Source of the DNA: Gammaproteobacteria bacterium
GTDB lineage: Bacteria > Pseudomonadota > Gammaproteobacteria > Pseudomonadales > Azotimanducaceae
NCBI GenBank assembly: GCA_028821515.1
Contig: JAPPGA010000055.1
Span: forward strand, 62,001 to 126,000
Length of the DNA stretch: 64,000 nt
Direction of reading: 5' to 3'
The notes under the pieces were generated by a model, which did not search any database, was not told the origin of the DNA, and was given only the letters and a program-made list of their open reading frames with translations. Position 1 is the first letter of the stretch, and each line of letters starts with the position of its first letter. Position numbers and translations under genes: made by a program. This document shows positions 55,202-64,000 of this stretch, piece by piece.

Positions 55202-56368
55202 TCAGACCTGCAGTGCGGTGGACAAATCCGGCACGCCGGCCCAGCGGCCCGGATCCGTGTGCCGCATGATCGCGATGGTCTTGATCACGTCGGGATTCGC
55301 CAGGCCGTGTGGCTTCCTGCCGGTCAGGACGAAGATGATGTTCTCCGCCTGCATGACGGACGTTTCAGCGATGAACACTGCAGACATGGCGGCGACGTGC
55401 GGCGTCACGTAGCAATTCGGAAGACGCAGGAGCCGGCTGTCGGAAGGCAGCGGTTCGATCTCCGTGACGTCGAGTGCGGCGGCTTCGATTTCGCCCGCTT
55501 CCAGGGCATCGGCAAGGTCCTGCTCGTTGACGATGGGACCGCGTGCGGTGTTGACCAGCAACGCGGTGGACTTCATCCGCTTGAAGGTTTCAGCATCGAA
55601 TAGGTACTTGGACTGGTCTGTCGCCGAGCTGTGGATGGTGATGTAGTCGGCCTCGGCGGTCAGCGTCTCGAAGTCCACGAGCTGCACACCGTACAGGTCG
55701 CCGGCAAGCTGACTGACGTACGGATCATGGGCGAGAATGCGGCTGACGCCGAAACCCCGCGCGCGATTGGCGAACGCGCGACCGATGTTGCCAAAGCCCA
55801 CTATGCCGACGGTATGACCGGCCAACCGGCGCATCGACGTGGTGAACGTACCCCGCGAGTTCGGATCGTCCGCCCAGGCGCCAGCGCGCGTGCTGGTGAT
55901 GGCATCGAACAGGCGCCGGGTGAGCGACAACAGCAGCGACATCGCGTGATCCGCGACTTCCGTGGTGTTCGAACCCGGCACGTTGCACACCATCACGCCG
56001 AGTTGCGTCGCCGCTTCAAGGTCGATGGAATCCACGCCGACGCCGAAACGGCTGACCGCCTTGAGGTTCGGGCAGGACTCCATGACACGCCGCGTGGTGG
56101 GCGGCTGGATGCCCACCTGCGCACCATCGGCATCGCCGATCATCTCGATCATCTCGTCCTCGGTCCGGCAGCGGCCGATCTCGACATCGATCCCCGCCGC
56201 TTCGTAGAGCTCTCGCTGTCGCGCCCGATCCCCGCCCTGTAACACTACTCTCACCGGTTGTCCTCTCGTTATTGGATGAAGGGGCAATTTTGCCTTGATT
56301 GGGGACACAGGCGAAGCCCGTCGCACGTCTGCGCCGTCTTTCGCAAGCGTCGCTCCCTTGGAATCCAT
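55202..56368 (-). CDS. D-isomer-specific 2-hydroxyacid dehydrogenase
   Basis: RLAGHTVGIVGFGNIGRAFANRARGFGVSRILAHDPY, LLVNTARGPIVNEQDLADALE. N-terminal ~25 residues may be upstream extension. Confidence 0.92.
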   Translation of the reverse strand: MDSKGATLAKDGADVRRASPVSPIKAKLPLHPITRGQPVRVVLQGGDRARQRELYEAAGIDVEIGRCRTEDEMIEMIGDADGAQVGIQPPTTRRVMESCPNLKAVSRFGVGVDSIDLEAATQLGVMVCNVPGSNTTEVADHAMSLLLSLTRRLFDAITSTRAGAWADDPNSRGTFTTSMRRLAGHTVGIVGFGNIGRAFANRARGFGVSRILAHDPYVSQLAGDLYGVQLVDFETLTAEADYITIHSSATDQSKYLFDAETFKRMKSTALLVNTARGPIVNEQDLADALEAGEIEAAALDVTEIEPLPSDSRLLRLPNCYVTPHVAAMSAVFIAETSVMQAENIIFVLTGRKPHGLANPDVIKTIAIMRHTDPGRWAGVPDLSTALQV

Positions 56369-56483
56369 CCGGCCGCGGTCGGTAGATCAGGGCGATCCGG
56401 GCACCCCTTTCGTGTTCAAATGACGCCCCGCCGCGAAAGATCTGCCGACGTAGCGGCGGGACAAACAACAACGAGGAGGCCGT

Positions 56484-57335
56484 TTGATGGACACCGGCGA
56501 ATTCAGGGGGTTCAACGTCACGATGCGCGACTCCGGCATTGCATGGTTCCAGTTCTCGACCCCGGAACGCCTGAACGGCATGACCGCGAAGATCAAGCGC
56601 GACCTGGTGGAAGCCGTCACCCAGGCGCAGATGGACAACGCCGTGCGCGTGCTGGTGTTCACCGGCTCCGGCAGGGCTTTCTGCGCGGGCGACGACCTGA
56701 AAGGCTACCGCAACGCACAGATTCCAGGCACCCCGCTGGTTCCCGAGATCGACCACGGTCACGACAGCAGCATCGGCACTTACAACGGTCTGCGCACAAT
56801 CTCCCAGCGCGTCAATACCGCCGTGCGGTCGCTCGACAAGCTGACCATCGCCGCCATCAACGGGGTCGCGATCCAGACCGGGTTCTCCCTGGCGCTCGCG
56901 TGCGACTTCCGTATCGCGGCCCGGGGCGCACGCATGGGCAGCGCGACGTTGCGCTTCGGCCTTTTGCCGGACGAGGGCGGGCAGTACCTGCTGGTCCAAC
57001 TGCTCGGCGTTGCGAAGACGATCGAGTTCCTGATGAAGAAGAAGATCGTGGAGGCCGACGAAGCACTGGAACTCGGCCTAGTAAACGAGGTGGTGGAGCC
57101 CGACGATCTCGAGGCAGCCGCGATGAACCTCGCCACCGAACTCGCCAACGGACCACAGGTATCCATGCGGCTCCTGAAGCGCTCGGTCTACAACGCCGCC
57201 GAAATGAACTGGGAGCAGAGCCTGGACGAGATCGCCGCCAAGACCGGAATTTCCGATCACCACCCCGATACCCGGGAAGGTGTCAGAGCGTTTCACGAGA
57301 AGCGGACGCCGAAGTTCAACGACTGGCTGGAGTAG
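56484..57335 (+). CDS. Enoyl-CoA hydratase/isomerase family protein
   Basis: FTGSGRAFCAGDDLKGY, AAINGVAIQTGFSLALACDFRIAARGARMGSATLRFGLLPDEGG. Confidence 0.94.
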   Translation: MMDTGEFRGFNVTMRDSGIAWFQFSTPERLNGMTAKIKRDLVEAVTQAQMDNAVRVLVFTGSGRAFCAGDDLKGYRNAQIPGTPLVPEIDHGHDSSIGTYNGLRTISQRVNTAVRSLDKLTIAAINGVAIQTGFSLALACDFRIAARGARMGSATLRFGLLPDEGGQYLLVQLLGVAKTIEFLMKKKIVEADEALELGLVNEVVEPDDLEAAAMNLATELANGPQVSMRLLKRSVYNAAEMNWEQSLDEIAAKTGISDHHPDTREGVRAFHEKRTPKFNDWLE

Positions 57336-57467
57336 CTGACCCCCGCCGCCCATGTCCCGCCCAGCCACTCCGCGTTCATGGCGCTTCGGCCGGGAGGTAC
57401 TCCCCGCCTCAGGCAGTTTTGTCTAACGGCAATCCGCAGCATGGGGCACGCCCCGAGACTACCGGGG

Positions 57468-58343
57468 TCAGTCGTGGCGAGGACTCGCGCCTCCGCCTGA
57501 CCGCGCTGGCGCCGACGTACCCGTCTCCAGCTTCCGGCCCTGCCACGCCTCGCCGGGCAGCCGCGAAAGCAGTGCCTCCGCGACCACTCCCGCCGCTGCG
57601 ACCGCATCCCACTTGCGACCGGCCGCGAGCAGACCACTCATGTCGGATCCAAAACCGGGGTCGCGGAGCTTTGCGTCGAGATTCTGCTCGAACATCGCGC
57701 GGGTAACTGGACGTTTTTCCAACTCCATGTAGGAGCGGAACGTCTGTGCAATGCGCTGTGAATCGCTTCGGCCATCCCCCAGACCCACCATCAGGTCGAA
57801 CAGGTCGCGCCCCTTCTTGCGCTGGTACAGTGCGCGCAGCTTCGTGGCCAACAGCTCATCGAGCTCGAATGTCCGTATGCTGGCCGCTCGCTCGAACCAG
57901 CGGGACCGCACACTGAACAGACGCCTCACGTGGCCGAGGACGGCCACGTGTTCGCGCGTATTGATCTCGACCTTCAGCCGCATCCTCATTGAAGGCGGGC
58001 CTCCCGACTCGAAGCCGTAGCGGAACGTTACTCGGCCCCGCGTTTGCTTCCACCGCGGCTTGCCGAGCCACGGATTGAGCGTCGCCTGGATCGCATCCAT
58101 CACCGCGCCTGCCGGCCCCGCTTCCACCTGGACCAGGTCTATGTCCTCGGAGTAACGCGCCGCAGGCGTGAGATACAGCTTGTACAGGGCCGTCCCGCCT
58201 CGGAAGGAGAGACATCGGGCAAGCAGCGGGTGCGAGAACATCTCGACCAGCGCGCGGCTGATTACCAGATCCTGCTCGACCTGAGCATCCTCCACCCACG
58301 GCGCCGTGGCGCGCCATGCCGTCACGTAGTCACGCGGGATCAC
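57468..58343 (-). CDS. AbiEii/AbiGii-family nucleotidyltransferase toxin
   Basis: LSFRGGTALYKLYLTPAARYSEDIDLVQVE (nucleotidyltransferase motif). Overlaps the AbiEi stop by 4 bp when started at GTG 58343. Confidence 0.88.
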   Translation of the reverse strand: MIPRDYVTAWRATAPWVEDAQVEQDLVISRALVEMFSHPLLARCLSFRGGTALYKLYLTPAARYSEDIDLVQVEAGPAGAVMDAIQATLNPWLGKPRWKQTRGRVTFRYGFESGGPPSMRMRLKVEINTREHVAVLGHVRRLFSVRSRWFERAASIRTFELDELLATKLRALYQRKKGRDLFDLMVGLGDGRSDSQRIAQTFRSYMELEKRPVTRAMFEQNLDAKLRDPGFGSDMSGLLAAGRKWDAVAAAGVVAEALLSRLPGEAWQGRKLETGTSAPARSGGGASPRHD

Positions 58344-59140
58344 GCTTCCGCCTCGATGCGGGCGTTGACGAATAGCCGCCATTCACGCGCCCGGGCCACA
58401 CCCTCGACAGGCGCGGACGGCAGCAGTCTCGTGTAGTTGCGGGCGTGCTGCCGCACGTGTTCCTTGAGCAAGCCGCACTTCGCGCCCGCGCCGACGAACT
58501 CGAGCAGAAACCCGAGCCGCTGCGCCCACAGCACAGAAGCGGACCCTGCGGCGTCGACCAACAGTCCGGGATCCATCTGTTCCGACAGTTCCGACAGCAT
58601 TCCCGCCACCCGGTCGATGCCACCAGCACGGCCCATGTACCCAACGAGATCGACCGCAGTCGCTTCGACAGTCGAGGCGAGAACGGACCCCCGCGGGCTG
58701 TCGAACGTGGTCAGCGGCACGCTGGCCAATCTGGCCCGCGCAATGAAGTCCACCCCCACCGCACCGCAGCGTATCGGCCTTCGGGTCCTCTCCACCATCA
58801 CTTGAAACACCTGTGGCCGATGGTGCGCGGCACCGTGGTACTGCGCCGCCGAGAGGAGTCCCACGTAGTACCGCATACCGCGTTGATCCATCAGTGCCGG
58901 GATAAACTGGTCCGGCGGCAGGCACCCGAGCGCCCGATACTCCGGAGGCACGACCACGTAGAAGCCCCGTCCGGGACTTGCGATCTCGCCGCGGTTCGCC
59001 AGGCGCCACAACGACTGGTTCGCGGCCGCCGTCGATACGCCCAATGCCGAGCGAAACTCCGACGACGTGAAGTGGTATTGTCCGCGCGCGGCGAACTCCC
59101 CCACCAAGTCCCTCGCGCGAATTGCATTCAAGGCATACAT
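58340..59140 (-). CDS. AbiEi-family antitoxin
   Basis: FTSSEFRSALGVSTAAANQSLWRLANRGEIASPGRGFYVVVPPEYRALG...YYVGLLSAAQYHGAAHHRPQVFQVM. ATG at 59140. Confidence 0.88.
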   Translation of the reverse strand: MYALNAIRARDLVGEFAARGQYHFTSSEFRSALGVSTAAANQSLWRLANRGEIASPGRGFYVVVPPEYRALGCLPPDQFIPALMDQRGMRYYVGLLSAAQYHGAAHHRPQVFQVMVERTRRPIRCGAVGVDFIARARLASVPLTTFDSPRGSVLASTVEATAVDLVGYMGRAGGIDRVAGMLSELSEQMDPGLLVDAAGSASVLWAQRLGFLLEFVGAGAKCGLLKEHVRQHARNYTRLLPSAPVEGVARAREWRLFVNARIEAEA

Positions 59141-59146
59141 TGCACG

Positions 59147-59173
59147 CAAAATATATCACTTATCGTTATTTTG
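59147..59173. promoter_or_regulatory. Inverted repeat upstream of abiEi-like gene, candidate autoregulatory operator
   Basis: CAAAATA-N13-TATTTTG in an AT-rich patch 7 bp upstream of the ATG at 59140. Confidence 0.4.
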
Positions 59174-59328
59174 AGCGATTCAAACGTGCTTTTCGCTCTC
59201 TTCAGTCTGCGACTCTGCTGGGATTCCTTCTTCCCGCCGGTGACCCGAAGTAGCACCGCGCCATGGTCCGCTCTCCACCGTGGAGGCCGGTGGGACCAAG
59301 GGTGGAGTGTTCAGCATCGGACTGCGAC

Positions 59329-59351
59329 AAACGCATCCGGGGAGCGTTTGG
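59329..59351 (-). terminator. Candidate stem-loop downstream of the tRNA pair
   Basis: CAAACGC-ATCCGGGGA-GCGTTTG, just 3' of tRNA-Asp on the minus strand; lacks a clear T-tract. Confidence 0.3.
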
Positions 59352-59356
59352 GTATG

Positions 59357-59434
59357 TGGCGGAGCGGACGGGACTCGAACCCGCGACCCCTGGCGTGACA
59401 GGCCAGTATTCTAAACCGACTGAACTACCGCTCC
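59357..59434 (-). tRNA. tRNA-Asp (GTC)
   Basis: Reverse complement GGAGCGGTAGTTCAGTCGGTTTAGAATACTGGCCTGTCACGCCAGGGGTCGCGGGTTCGAGTCCCGTCCGCTCCGCCA; cloverleaf, GTC anticodon, encoded CCA. Confidence 0.95.
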
Positions 59435-59443
59435 GTACGGGCG

Positions 59444-59519
59444 TGGTGGGTGTTGCAGGGCTTGAACCTGCGACCTACGGCTTGTAAGGCCGTCGCTCTC
59501 CCAACTGAGCTAAACACCC
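59444..59519 (-). tRNA. tRNA-Val (TAC)
   Basis: Reverse complement GGGTGTTTAGCTCAGTTGGGAGAGCGACGGCCTTACAAGCCGTAGGTCGCAGGTTCAAGCCCTGCAACACCCACCA; TAC anticodon, encoded CCA. Confidence 0.96.
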
Positions 59520-59634
59520 CGCGCTGGCGACCGCGTATCTTACCGTTGGCCATAGGACTGTCAAATACCACGACGCAAATCCAGCGGAAGGCGACCGCGC
59601 GAACGAGGTTGGCCCACCGACAGGAGTGACCTGA

Positions 59635-59696
59635 AGGCGCGAGACGCCTGCGAAGGGCTAGGAGCCCGCGCCGTAGAACGTCACGTAGTGGCGTTC
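59635..59696. other. Three consecutive stem-loops, possible structured RNA or 5' UTR
   Basis: AGGCG-cgaga-CGCCT; GGGCT-agg-AGCCC; GAACGTCA-cgtag-TGGCGTTC (one G-U) within 62 nt. Confidence 0.4.
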
Positions 59697-59765
59697 AAGG
59701 CGGGGAATCGTAGGTGGGCTTGGGCGGGGGTGAAACACGGCGCGCCCGAAGGGCCGACGCGTTTC

Positions 59766-60236
59766 ATGGCGCTAGAATGGACGCCGGACCCGCAACCGCC
59801 ACGAGCCGACATGATCGAGGGTATCGCCTACTTGATTGCCATAGTGACTTCGGCCATCTGCGTGGGAATCCACTACGGAACGTTGCGGTTCCTGAGTTCC
59901 CGCACCCTGCATCACCGCCGCCATGGCGTCCCTGTGATGGTGGCCGGGCTGATATTCGTGCATTTTGTCGAAATCGGAGTGTTCGCGGGCGTTTTCGCTT
60001 CGCTGTCGGGTACCGCCTTTGGATCGGTGCAGGGCGCCGAGACGTTTCTCGACCACATGTACTTCTCGGGCTCTGCCTACACCACGCTCGGCATAGGCGA
60101 CCTGGTGCCGCTCGGGGCGCTGCGCGCCGTTACAGCCGCCGAAGCCATCGCGGGTCTGGTGTTCATCGCCTGGTCCGCGTCTTTCGCGTTCATCCAGATG
60201 CGACGGGCCTGGGGTGAAGAGGGGGCGACCGAGTGA
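59766..60236 (+). CDS. Two-TM ion-channel-like membrane protein (Ion_trans_2-like)
   Basis: Hydrophobic segments flanking a pore-like segment MYFSGSAYTTLGIGDLVPLGALR. Start 59766 or 59811. Confidence 0.7.
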   Translation: MALEWTPDPQPPRADMIEGIAYLIAIVTSAICVGIHYGTLRFLSSRTLHHRRHGVPVMVAGLIFVHFVEIGVFAGVFASLSGTAFGSVQGAETFLDHMYFSGSAYTTLGIGDLVPLGALRAVTAAEAIAGLVFIAWSASFAFIQMRRAWGEEGATE

Positions 60237-60282
60237 AATCCATGCCGGGGAAACTCCATCGGCGATCGAAGTGCCCTTACGC

Positions 60283-61998
60283 ATGAAATACTGGATCCAC
60301 GCCCTGCCGATCGTCGATACGCTGCGCGGCTATCGCCGGATCGACTTCGCCCACGACTCGGTGGCCGGGCTCGTGCTCGGCGTCGTGACCGTCCCCCAGG
60401 CGGTCGCCTACGCGTTCCTCGCCGGATTGCCAGCACAGGCCGGGCTCTATGCCTGCCTCGCGCCCATGGTGATCTACTCCGTTCTCGGGTCTTCGCGCCA
60501 ACTCATCGTGGGGCCCGTGGCCATCGCCGCGCTCATGGTGGCGGCGACGGTGGGGGAGCACGCCCCGGCACATTCTGACGCCTACCTCGGGATCACCACC
60601 ATCCTGTGCCTGCAGGTTGGCATTCTGCTCTGGCTGCTGCGGCTCCTCGGGATGGGCGGGATCGTCAATCTCCTGAGCCATCCCGTGATCACGGGATTCG
60701 TCAACGCGGCAGCGATCCTGATCATCATCAGCCAACTGCCTGCTTTCACCGGCATCGCGATAGGCCGCGGCGACAACGCCGCGGACCGGCTCACCCAGCT
60801 CTTCTCCAGCATCGGGAATCTCGATCCCGTGGCAGTCGCCATCGGTGTCACAAGTCTCGCCGGCGTCTGGCTTATCCGCCGTTACGCGGGCCTCGCGATG
60901 GGCGACCGCGACCATCCGATCAGTCGGACCGGGCCGATGTTCGTAGCCATCGCCGGCACCGCCACCGTTGCGATCCTTGGACTCGGCGTCGATACCGTGG
61001 GCTTCGTGCCCGCCGGACTGCCCGCTTTCGCCCTGCCCCCCTTCGATCCCCTGCTCTGGCTGGACCTCGCACCCGCAGCCGCGATGATTGCGCTGGTCAC
61101 CTACATCGAGAGTTTCTCCATCGGGACAACGCTGGCGTCGCGGGAGCGCAGCCGTATCGACGCATCGCAGGAACTCGTCGCCCTCGGCGCTGCCAACGTC
61201 GGCGCGGCGTTTACGGGCGCGTATCCCGTAGCTGGCAGCTTTTCCAAGTCGAGCGTCAACGTCGCGGCCGGCGCGCGAACACCGGTCAGCGCGCTGGTGT
61301 GCGTGGTGGTGATCGCAGCGACGCTGCTGTGGATGACGCCCCTTTTCGCGAACCTGCCGCACGCGACGCTCGCCGCGATCATCATTGTGGCTATCGTAGG
61401 GATCATCGACTTCTCGATGCTGCGGGAACAATGGCGCTTCTGCCGCGCTGACGTATTCGTGCACTTCCTGGCACTGGGGGGCGTACTCATGCTCGGCGTG
61501 GAGGCCGGACTGCTGCTCGCGGTCGGCACCGCTATCGTGCAATTGGTGCACCGTTCCAGCAGACCGCACATCGCGGTGGTCGGGAGACTTGGCGACTCGG
61601 GCCACTTTCGCAACGTCACCCGGTACGACACGGAGACGTTTCCGAATGTTGCCGCCGTCAGGCTGGACGAAAACCTCTATTTCGCCAATGCGAACCAGGT
61701 GGAGGATCGATTGCTCGCGATCATGGACCGTCACGAGGAAGCGCGCCACCTGGTACTCGTCTGCAGCGCCATCAACTTCATCGATACGACGGGCCTCGAA
61801 ATGCTGCGGCGCCTGAATCACACGCTCGCATCGCGCGACATCGCGCTGCACCTTTCCGAGGTGAAAGGCCGATTGCGCGACCGGCTCGGGTCGACGGGCC
61901 TCCCTGGCGAACTGTCCGGCAACCTCTATGTCACCACGGACGAAGCCGTACGGGAACTCGCCGCTTCACCAGCCCCGGAGGTCGAGGACAACCGGTAG
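60283..61998 (+). CDS. SulP family anion transporter with C-terminal STAS domain
   Basis: DSVAGLVLGVVTVPQAVAYAFLAGLPAQAGLYACLAPMVIYSVLGSSRQLIVGP; STAS region NFIDTTGLEMLRRLN. Confidence 0.95.
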   Translation: MKYWIHALPIVDTLRGYRRIDFAHDSVAGLVLGVVTVPQAVAYAFLAGLPAQAGLYACLAPMVIYSVLGSSRQLIVGPVAIAALMVAATVGEHAPAHSDAYLGITTILCLQVGILLWLLRLLGMGGIVNLLSHPVITGFVNAAAILIIISQLPAFTGIAIGRGDNAADRLTQLFSSIGNLDPVAVAIGVTSLAGVWLIRRYAGLAMGDRDHPISRTGPMFVAIAGTATVAILGLGVDTVGFVPAGLPAFALPPFDPLLWLDLAPAAAMIALVTYIESFSIGTTLASRERSRIDASQELVALGAANVGAAFTGAYPVAGSFSKSSVNVAAGARTPVSALVCVVVIAATLLWMTPLFANLPHATLAAIIIVAIVGIIDFSMLREQWRFCRADVFVHFLALGGVLMLGVEAGLLLAVGTAIVQLVHRSSRPHIAVVGRLGDSGHFRNVTRYDTETFPNVAAVRLDENLYFANANQVEDRLLAIMDRHEEARHLVLVCSAINFIDTTGLEMLRRLNHTLASRDIALHLSEVKGRLRDRLGSTGLPGELSGNLYVTTDEAVRELAASPAPEVEDNR

Positions 61999-62071
61999 CG
62001 CCAACTGTCTTGCCGAACTCCGGCACATTTGCCAATCTGGCGCCTGTTCCAGGGATTTTTCGGACGACACC

Positions 62072-63625
62072 ATGTATCCAGCCAACTGGGCGAAGGTCTT
62101 TCCCGACAAGGCGGCGGCGATCGACAGCTTCACGGGCGCACGCAGGACCTATGGCGAACTGAACGACCGGTCCAACCAGTTGGCGCAGTTCCTGTTCGAC
62201 AAGGGACTACGCCGTGGCGACCACATCTCGATCTTCGCCGAGAACCATCTCGCCTGGTTCGATGTCGTCTGGGCCGCGCTGCGGTCGGGGCTGTACCTGA
62301 CGACCGTCAACCGCTACCTGACCGACGAAGAGGCGGGCTACATCCTCGACAACTCCGAGTCGCAGGTGCTCGTGACAACACGCGCCCGGGCGGACGTGGC
62401 ACGCAATCTCCACGGGTTCGCGCCGGCCTGCCATACGTGGCTGATGCTTGACGGGGCCACCGAGGGTTACCAGGACTTCGAGGAAACCATCGCGGACTAC
62501 CCGGCTGAACCGCTCGCCGAGGAACCGACCGGAGGGGTGATGCTTTACAGCTCCGGGACCACCGGCCGGCCAAAGGGCATCCTGCGGCCCCTGCCGGAAG
62601 CATCCATCTCGGAAGACGTGGGACCGATCCGCGCGTTGCAGAGCATGCTCTGGGGGATCGACGAAGACACCGTTTACCTGTCTCCGGCACCCCTCTATCA
62701 CGCGGCACCGCTGAGCTTCAGCGTCGGCGTGCAATCCCTGGGCGGTACGGTGGTCTATATGCCGCGCTTTGATGCCGCGCAGGCCCTGCAAGCCATCGAG
62801 GAATACCAGGTCACGCACAGCCAGTGGGTACCCACGATGTTCTCGCGCATGCTGAAACTCGAAGAATCCGAGCGAGACCGCCACGACCTGTCTTCTCACA
62901 AGGTCGCCATCCACGCCGCCGCGCCGTGCCCGCCGAGGGTCAAGGAGCAGATGTTCGACTGGTGGGGGCCGATCATCTACGAGTACTACGCCGGGACCGA
63001 GGTCAACGGATTCACCCACGCCCGCCCGGACGACTGGCTCGAACACCCCGGTACGGTGGGCAAGCCCATCATGGGCACGATCCACATCTGCGACGACGAC
63101 GGCTTGGAACTACCCATAGGGGAGACGGGCGTCGTTTATTTCGAGATGCCGGTGACCCCGTTCGAGTACCTGAACGACCCCGAAAAGACCCGGAAAGCGC
63201 AACACCCGCAACACGCCAACTGGACAACCCTGGACGATGTCGGCTACGTCGACGCCGACGGCTTCCTCTACCTCACGGACCGCGCCACCTACATGATCAT
63301 TTCCGGCGGCGTGAACATCTATCCGCAGGAAATCGAGAACGCGCTGATCCTCCATCCCAAGGTGGTCGACGTCGCCGTCATCGGCGCACCCGACGAAGAA
63401 ATGGGCGAGGAAGTACGGGCGGTCGTGCAACCCGCACAGGGCGTTGAGACGGGTCCGGCGCTGGAAGCGGAACTCATCGCCTATGCGAGGGAGAACATCG
63501 CGCATTACAAGTGCCCCAAGGCCATCGACTTCCGGGACGAACTGCCCCGGCTGCCCACCGGCAAGCTCTACAAGCGTTACCTGAGGGACGAATACTGGGG
63601 CAGGCGCGGTTCCCGCATCGTCTGA
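62072..63625 (+). CDS. Acyl-CoA synthetase (AMP-dependent synthetase/ligase)
   Basis: MLYSSGTTGRPKGILRP, YEYYAGTEVNGFT, GYVDADGFLYLTDRATYMIISGGVNIYPQEIENAL, PRLPTGKLYKRYLRDEYW. Confidence 0.95.
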   Translation: MYPANWAKVFPDKAAAIDSFTGARRTYGELNDRSNQLAQFLFDKGLRRGDHISIFAENHLAWFDVVWAALRSGLYLTTVNRYLTDEEAGYILDNSESQVLVTTRARADVARNLHGFAPACHTWLMLDGATEGYQDFEETIADYPAEPLAEEPTGGVMLYSSGTTGRPKGILRPLPEASISEDVGPIRALQSMLWGIDEDTVYLSPAPLYHAAPLSFSVGVQSLGGTVVYMPRFDAAQALQAIEEYQVTHSQWVPTMFSRMLKLEESERDRHDLSSHKVAIHAAAPCPPRVKEQMFDWWGPIIYEYYAGTEVNGFTHARPDDWLEHPGTVGKPIMGTIHICDDDGLELPIGETGVVYFEMPVTPFEYLNDPEKTRKAQHPQHANWTTLDDVGYVDADGFLYLTDRATYMIISGGVNIYPQEIENALILHPKVVDVAVIGAPDEEMGEEVRAVVQPAQGVETGPALEAELIAYARENIAHYKCPKAIDFRDELPRLPTGKLYKRYLRDEYWGRRGSRIV

Positions 63626-63632
63626 CCCGGAC

Positions 63633-64000
63633 ATGGATACATCGTCATGGGTATTCGGTTACGGCTCGCTCATCTGGCGCGCCGACTTCCCCTGGCTGGA
63701 ACGGCAACCCGCGACGCTGTCCGGGTGGGCACGCAGGTTCTGGCAGGGCTCCCACGACCATCGCGGCGTCGCCGACGCTCCCGGAAGGGTCGTCACCCTG
63801 GTGCGGGCACCGGATGAGACATGCCTCGGCGTCGCATACCGCGTGGAATCCCGGGTATTCGACCATCTCGACCAACGCGAGAAGAACGGCTACGAACGCG
63901 CTGAAGTGAGTCTGACCCTCACGAACGGGGAAGACGTCGACGGCGTTGTCTATATCGCCCCGATCGACAACTTCGCGTTCCTGGGGGACGCGCCGCTCGC
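63633..64000 (+). CDS. ChaC-like gamma-glutamylcyclotransferase, 3' end cut by window edge
   Basis: Read manually: MDTSSWVFGYGSLIWRADFPWLERQPATLSGWARRFWQGSHDHRGVADAPGRVVTLV. Contains the GYGSLIW motif. Confidence 0.88.
   Translation, partial: MDTSSWVFGYGSLIWRADFPWLERQPATLSGWARRFWQGSHDHRGVADAPGRVVTLVRAPDETCLGVAYRVESRVFDHLDQREKNGYERAEVSLTLTNGEDVDGVVYIAPIDNFAFLGDAPL

Noticed and set aside
57336-59443. Integrated element with tRNA-derived att repeats around the AbiE genes
   Set aside because: I could not find a second copy of the tRNA-Asp 3' end or an integrase in the window; kept only as an island-remnant hypothesis.
60277-61851. 524 aa minus-strand ORF opposite the SulP gene
   Set aside because: Antisense shadow rich in R/H/D/G/Q; no domain motifs.
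60283-61998. SulP STAS domain as the missing partner of the RsbW/PP2C pair
   Set aside because: It is 46 kb away and is the normal C-terminal domain of a transporter; no evidence for the link.

Overview
This 64 kb window is GC-rich, densely coding bacterial chromosome. It looks proteobacterial, probably gammaproteobacterial, but that is inference from gene content. I support about 50 protein-coding genes, two tRNAs and one short mobile-element-like repeat. Genes were picked from the ORF track by family motifs. Most long antisense ORFs are shadows of high-GC codon structure and were discarded.

Main blocks:
- 1-9137: 3' part of an indolepyruvate ferredoxin oxidoreductase, Lrp/AsnC regulator, TauD dioxygenase, two LLM-class oxidoreductases, DjlA-like co-chaperone, DUF4202 protein, flavodoxin-like protein.
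- 9166-14244: four-gene signalling operon in which every junction overlaps by 4 bp (response regulator-PP2C phosphatase, RsbW-like kinase, periplasmic binding protein, HAMP histidine kinase).
- 14349-18053: circularly permuted ATP-grasp / alpha-E / transglutaminase trio, interrupted exactly between genes 1 and 2 by a ~400 bp MITE-like element with terminal inverted repeats.
- 18050-25882: catabolic-looking cluster (CoA-transferase, MFS, MBL hydrolase, acyl-CoA dehydrogenase, amidohydrolase, enolase superfamily, SDR).
- 25894-34612: QueF, an RND efflux adaptor and pump split by a phosphotransferase gene, DUF3108 protein, TPR-TonB protein.
- 34637-39421: GldA/GldFG/DUF4340-type ABC system.
- 42678-46095: sulfolipid-like sqdB/sqdD/sqdC locus.
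- 46196-47702: RES/Xre-type toxin-antitoxin pair.
- 48013-55125: TonB-dependent receptor, S9 peptidase, ankyrin protein.
- 57468-59519: AbiEi/AbiEii type IV toxin-antitoxin pair beside tRNA-Asp and tRNA-Val.
- 59766-64000: K+-channel-like protein, SulP transporter, acyl-CoA synthetase, and a truncated ChaC-like gene at the window edge.

The strongest leads for something undescribed are the TIR element at 15805-16204 with its stacked hairpins, the coupled sensing/partner-switching operon, the sqd-like locus, the unusually large RES-partner antitoxin, and three consecutive stem-loops at 59635-59696.
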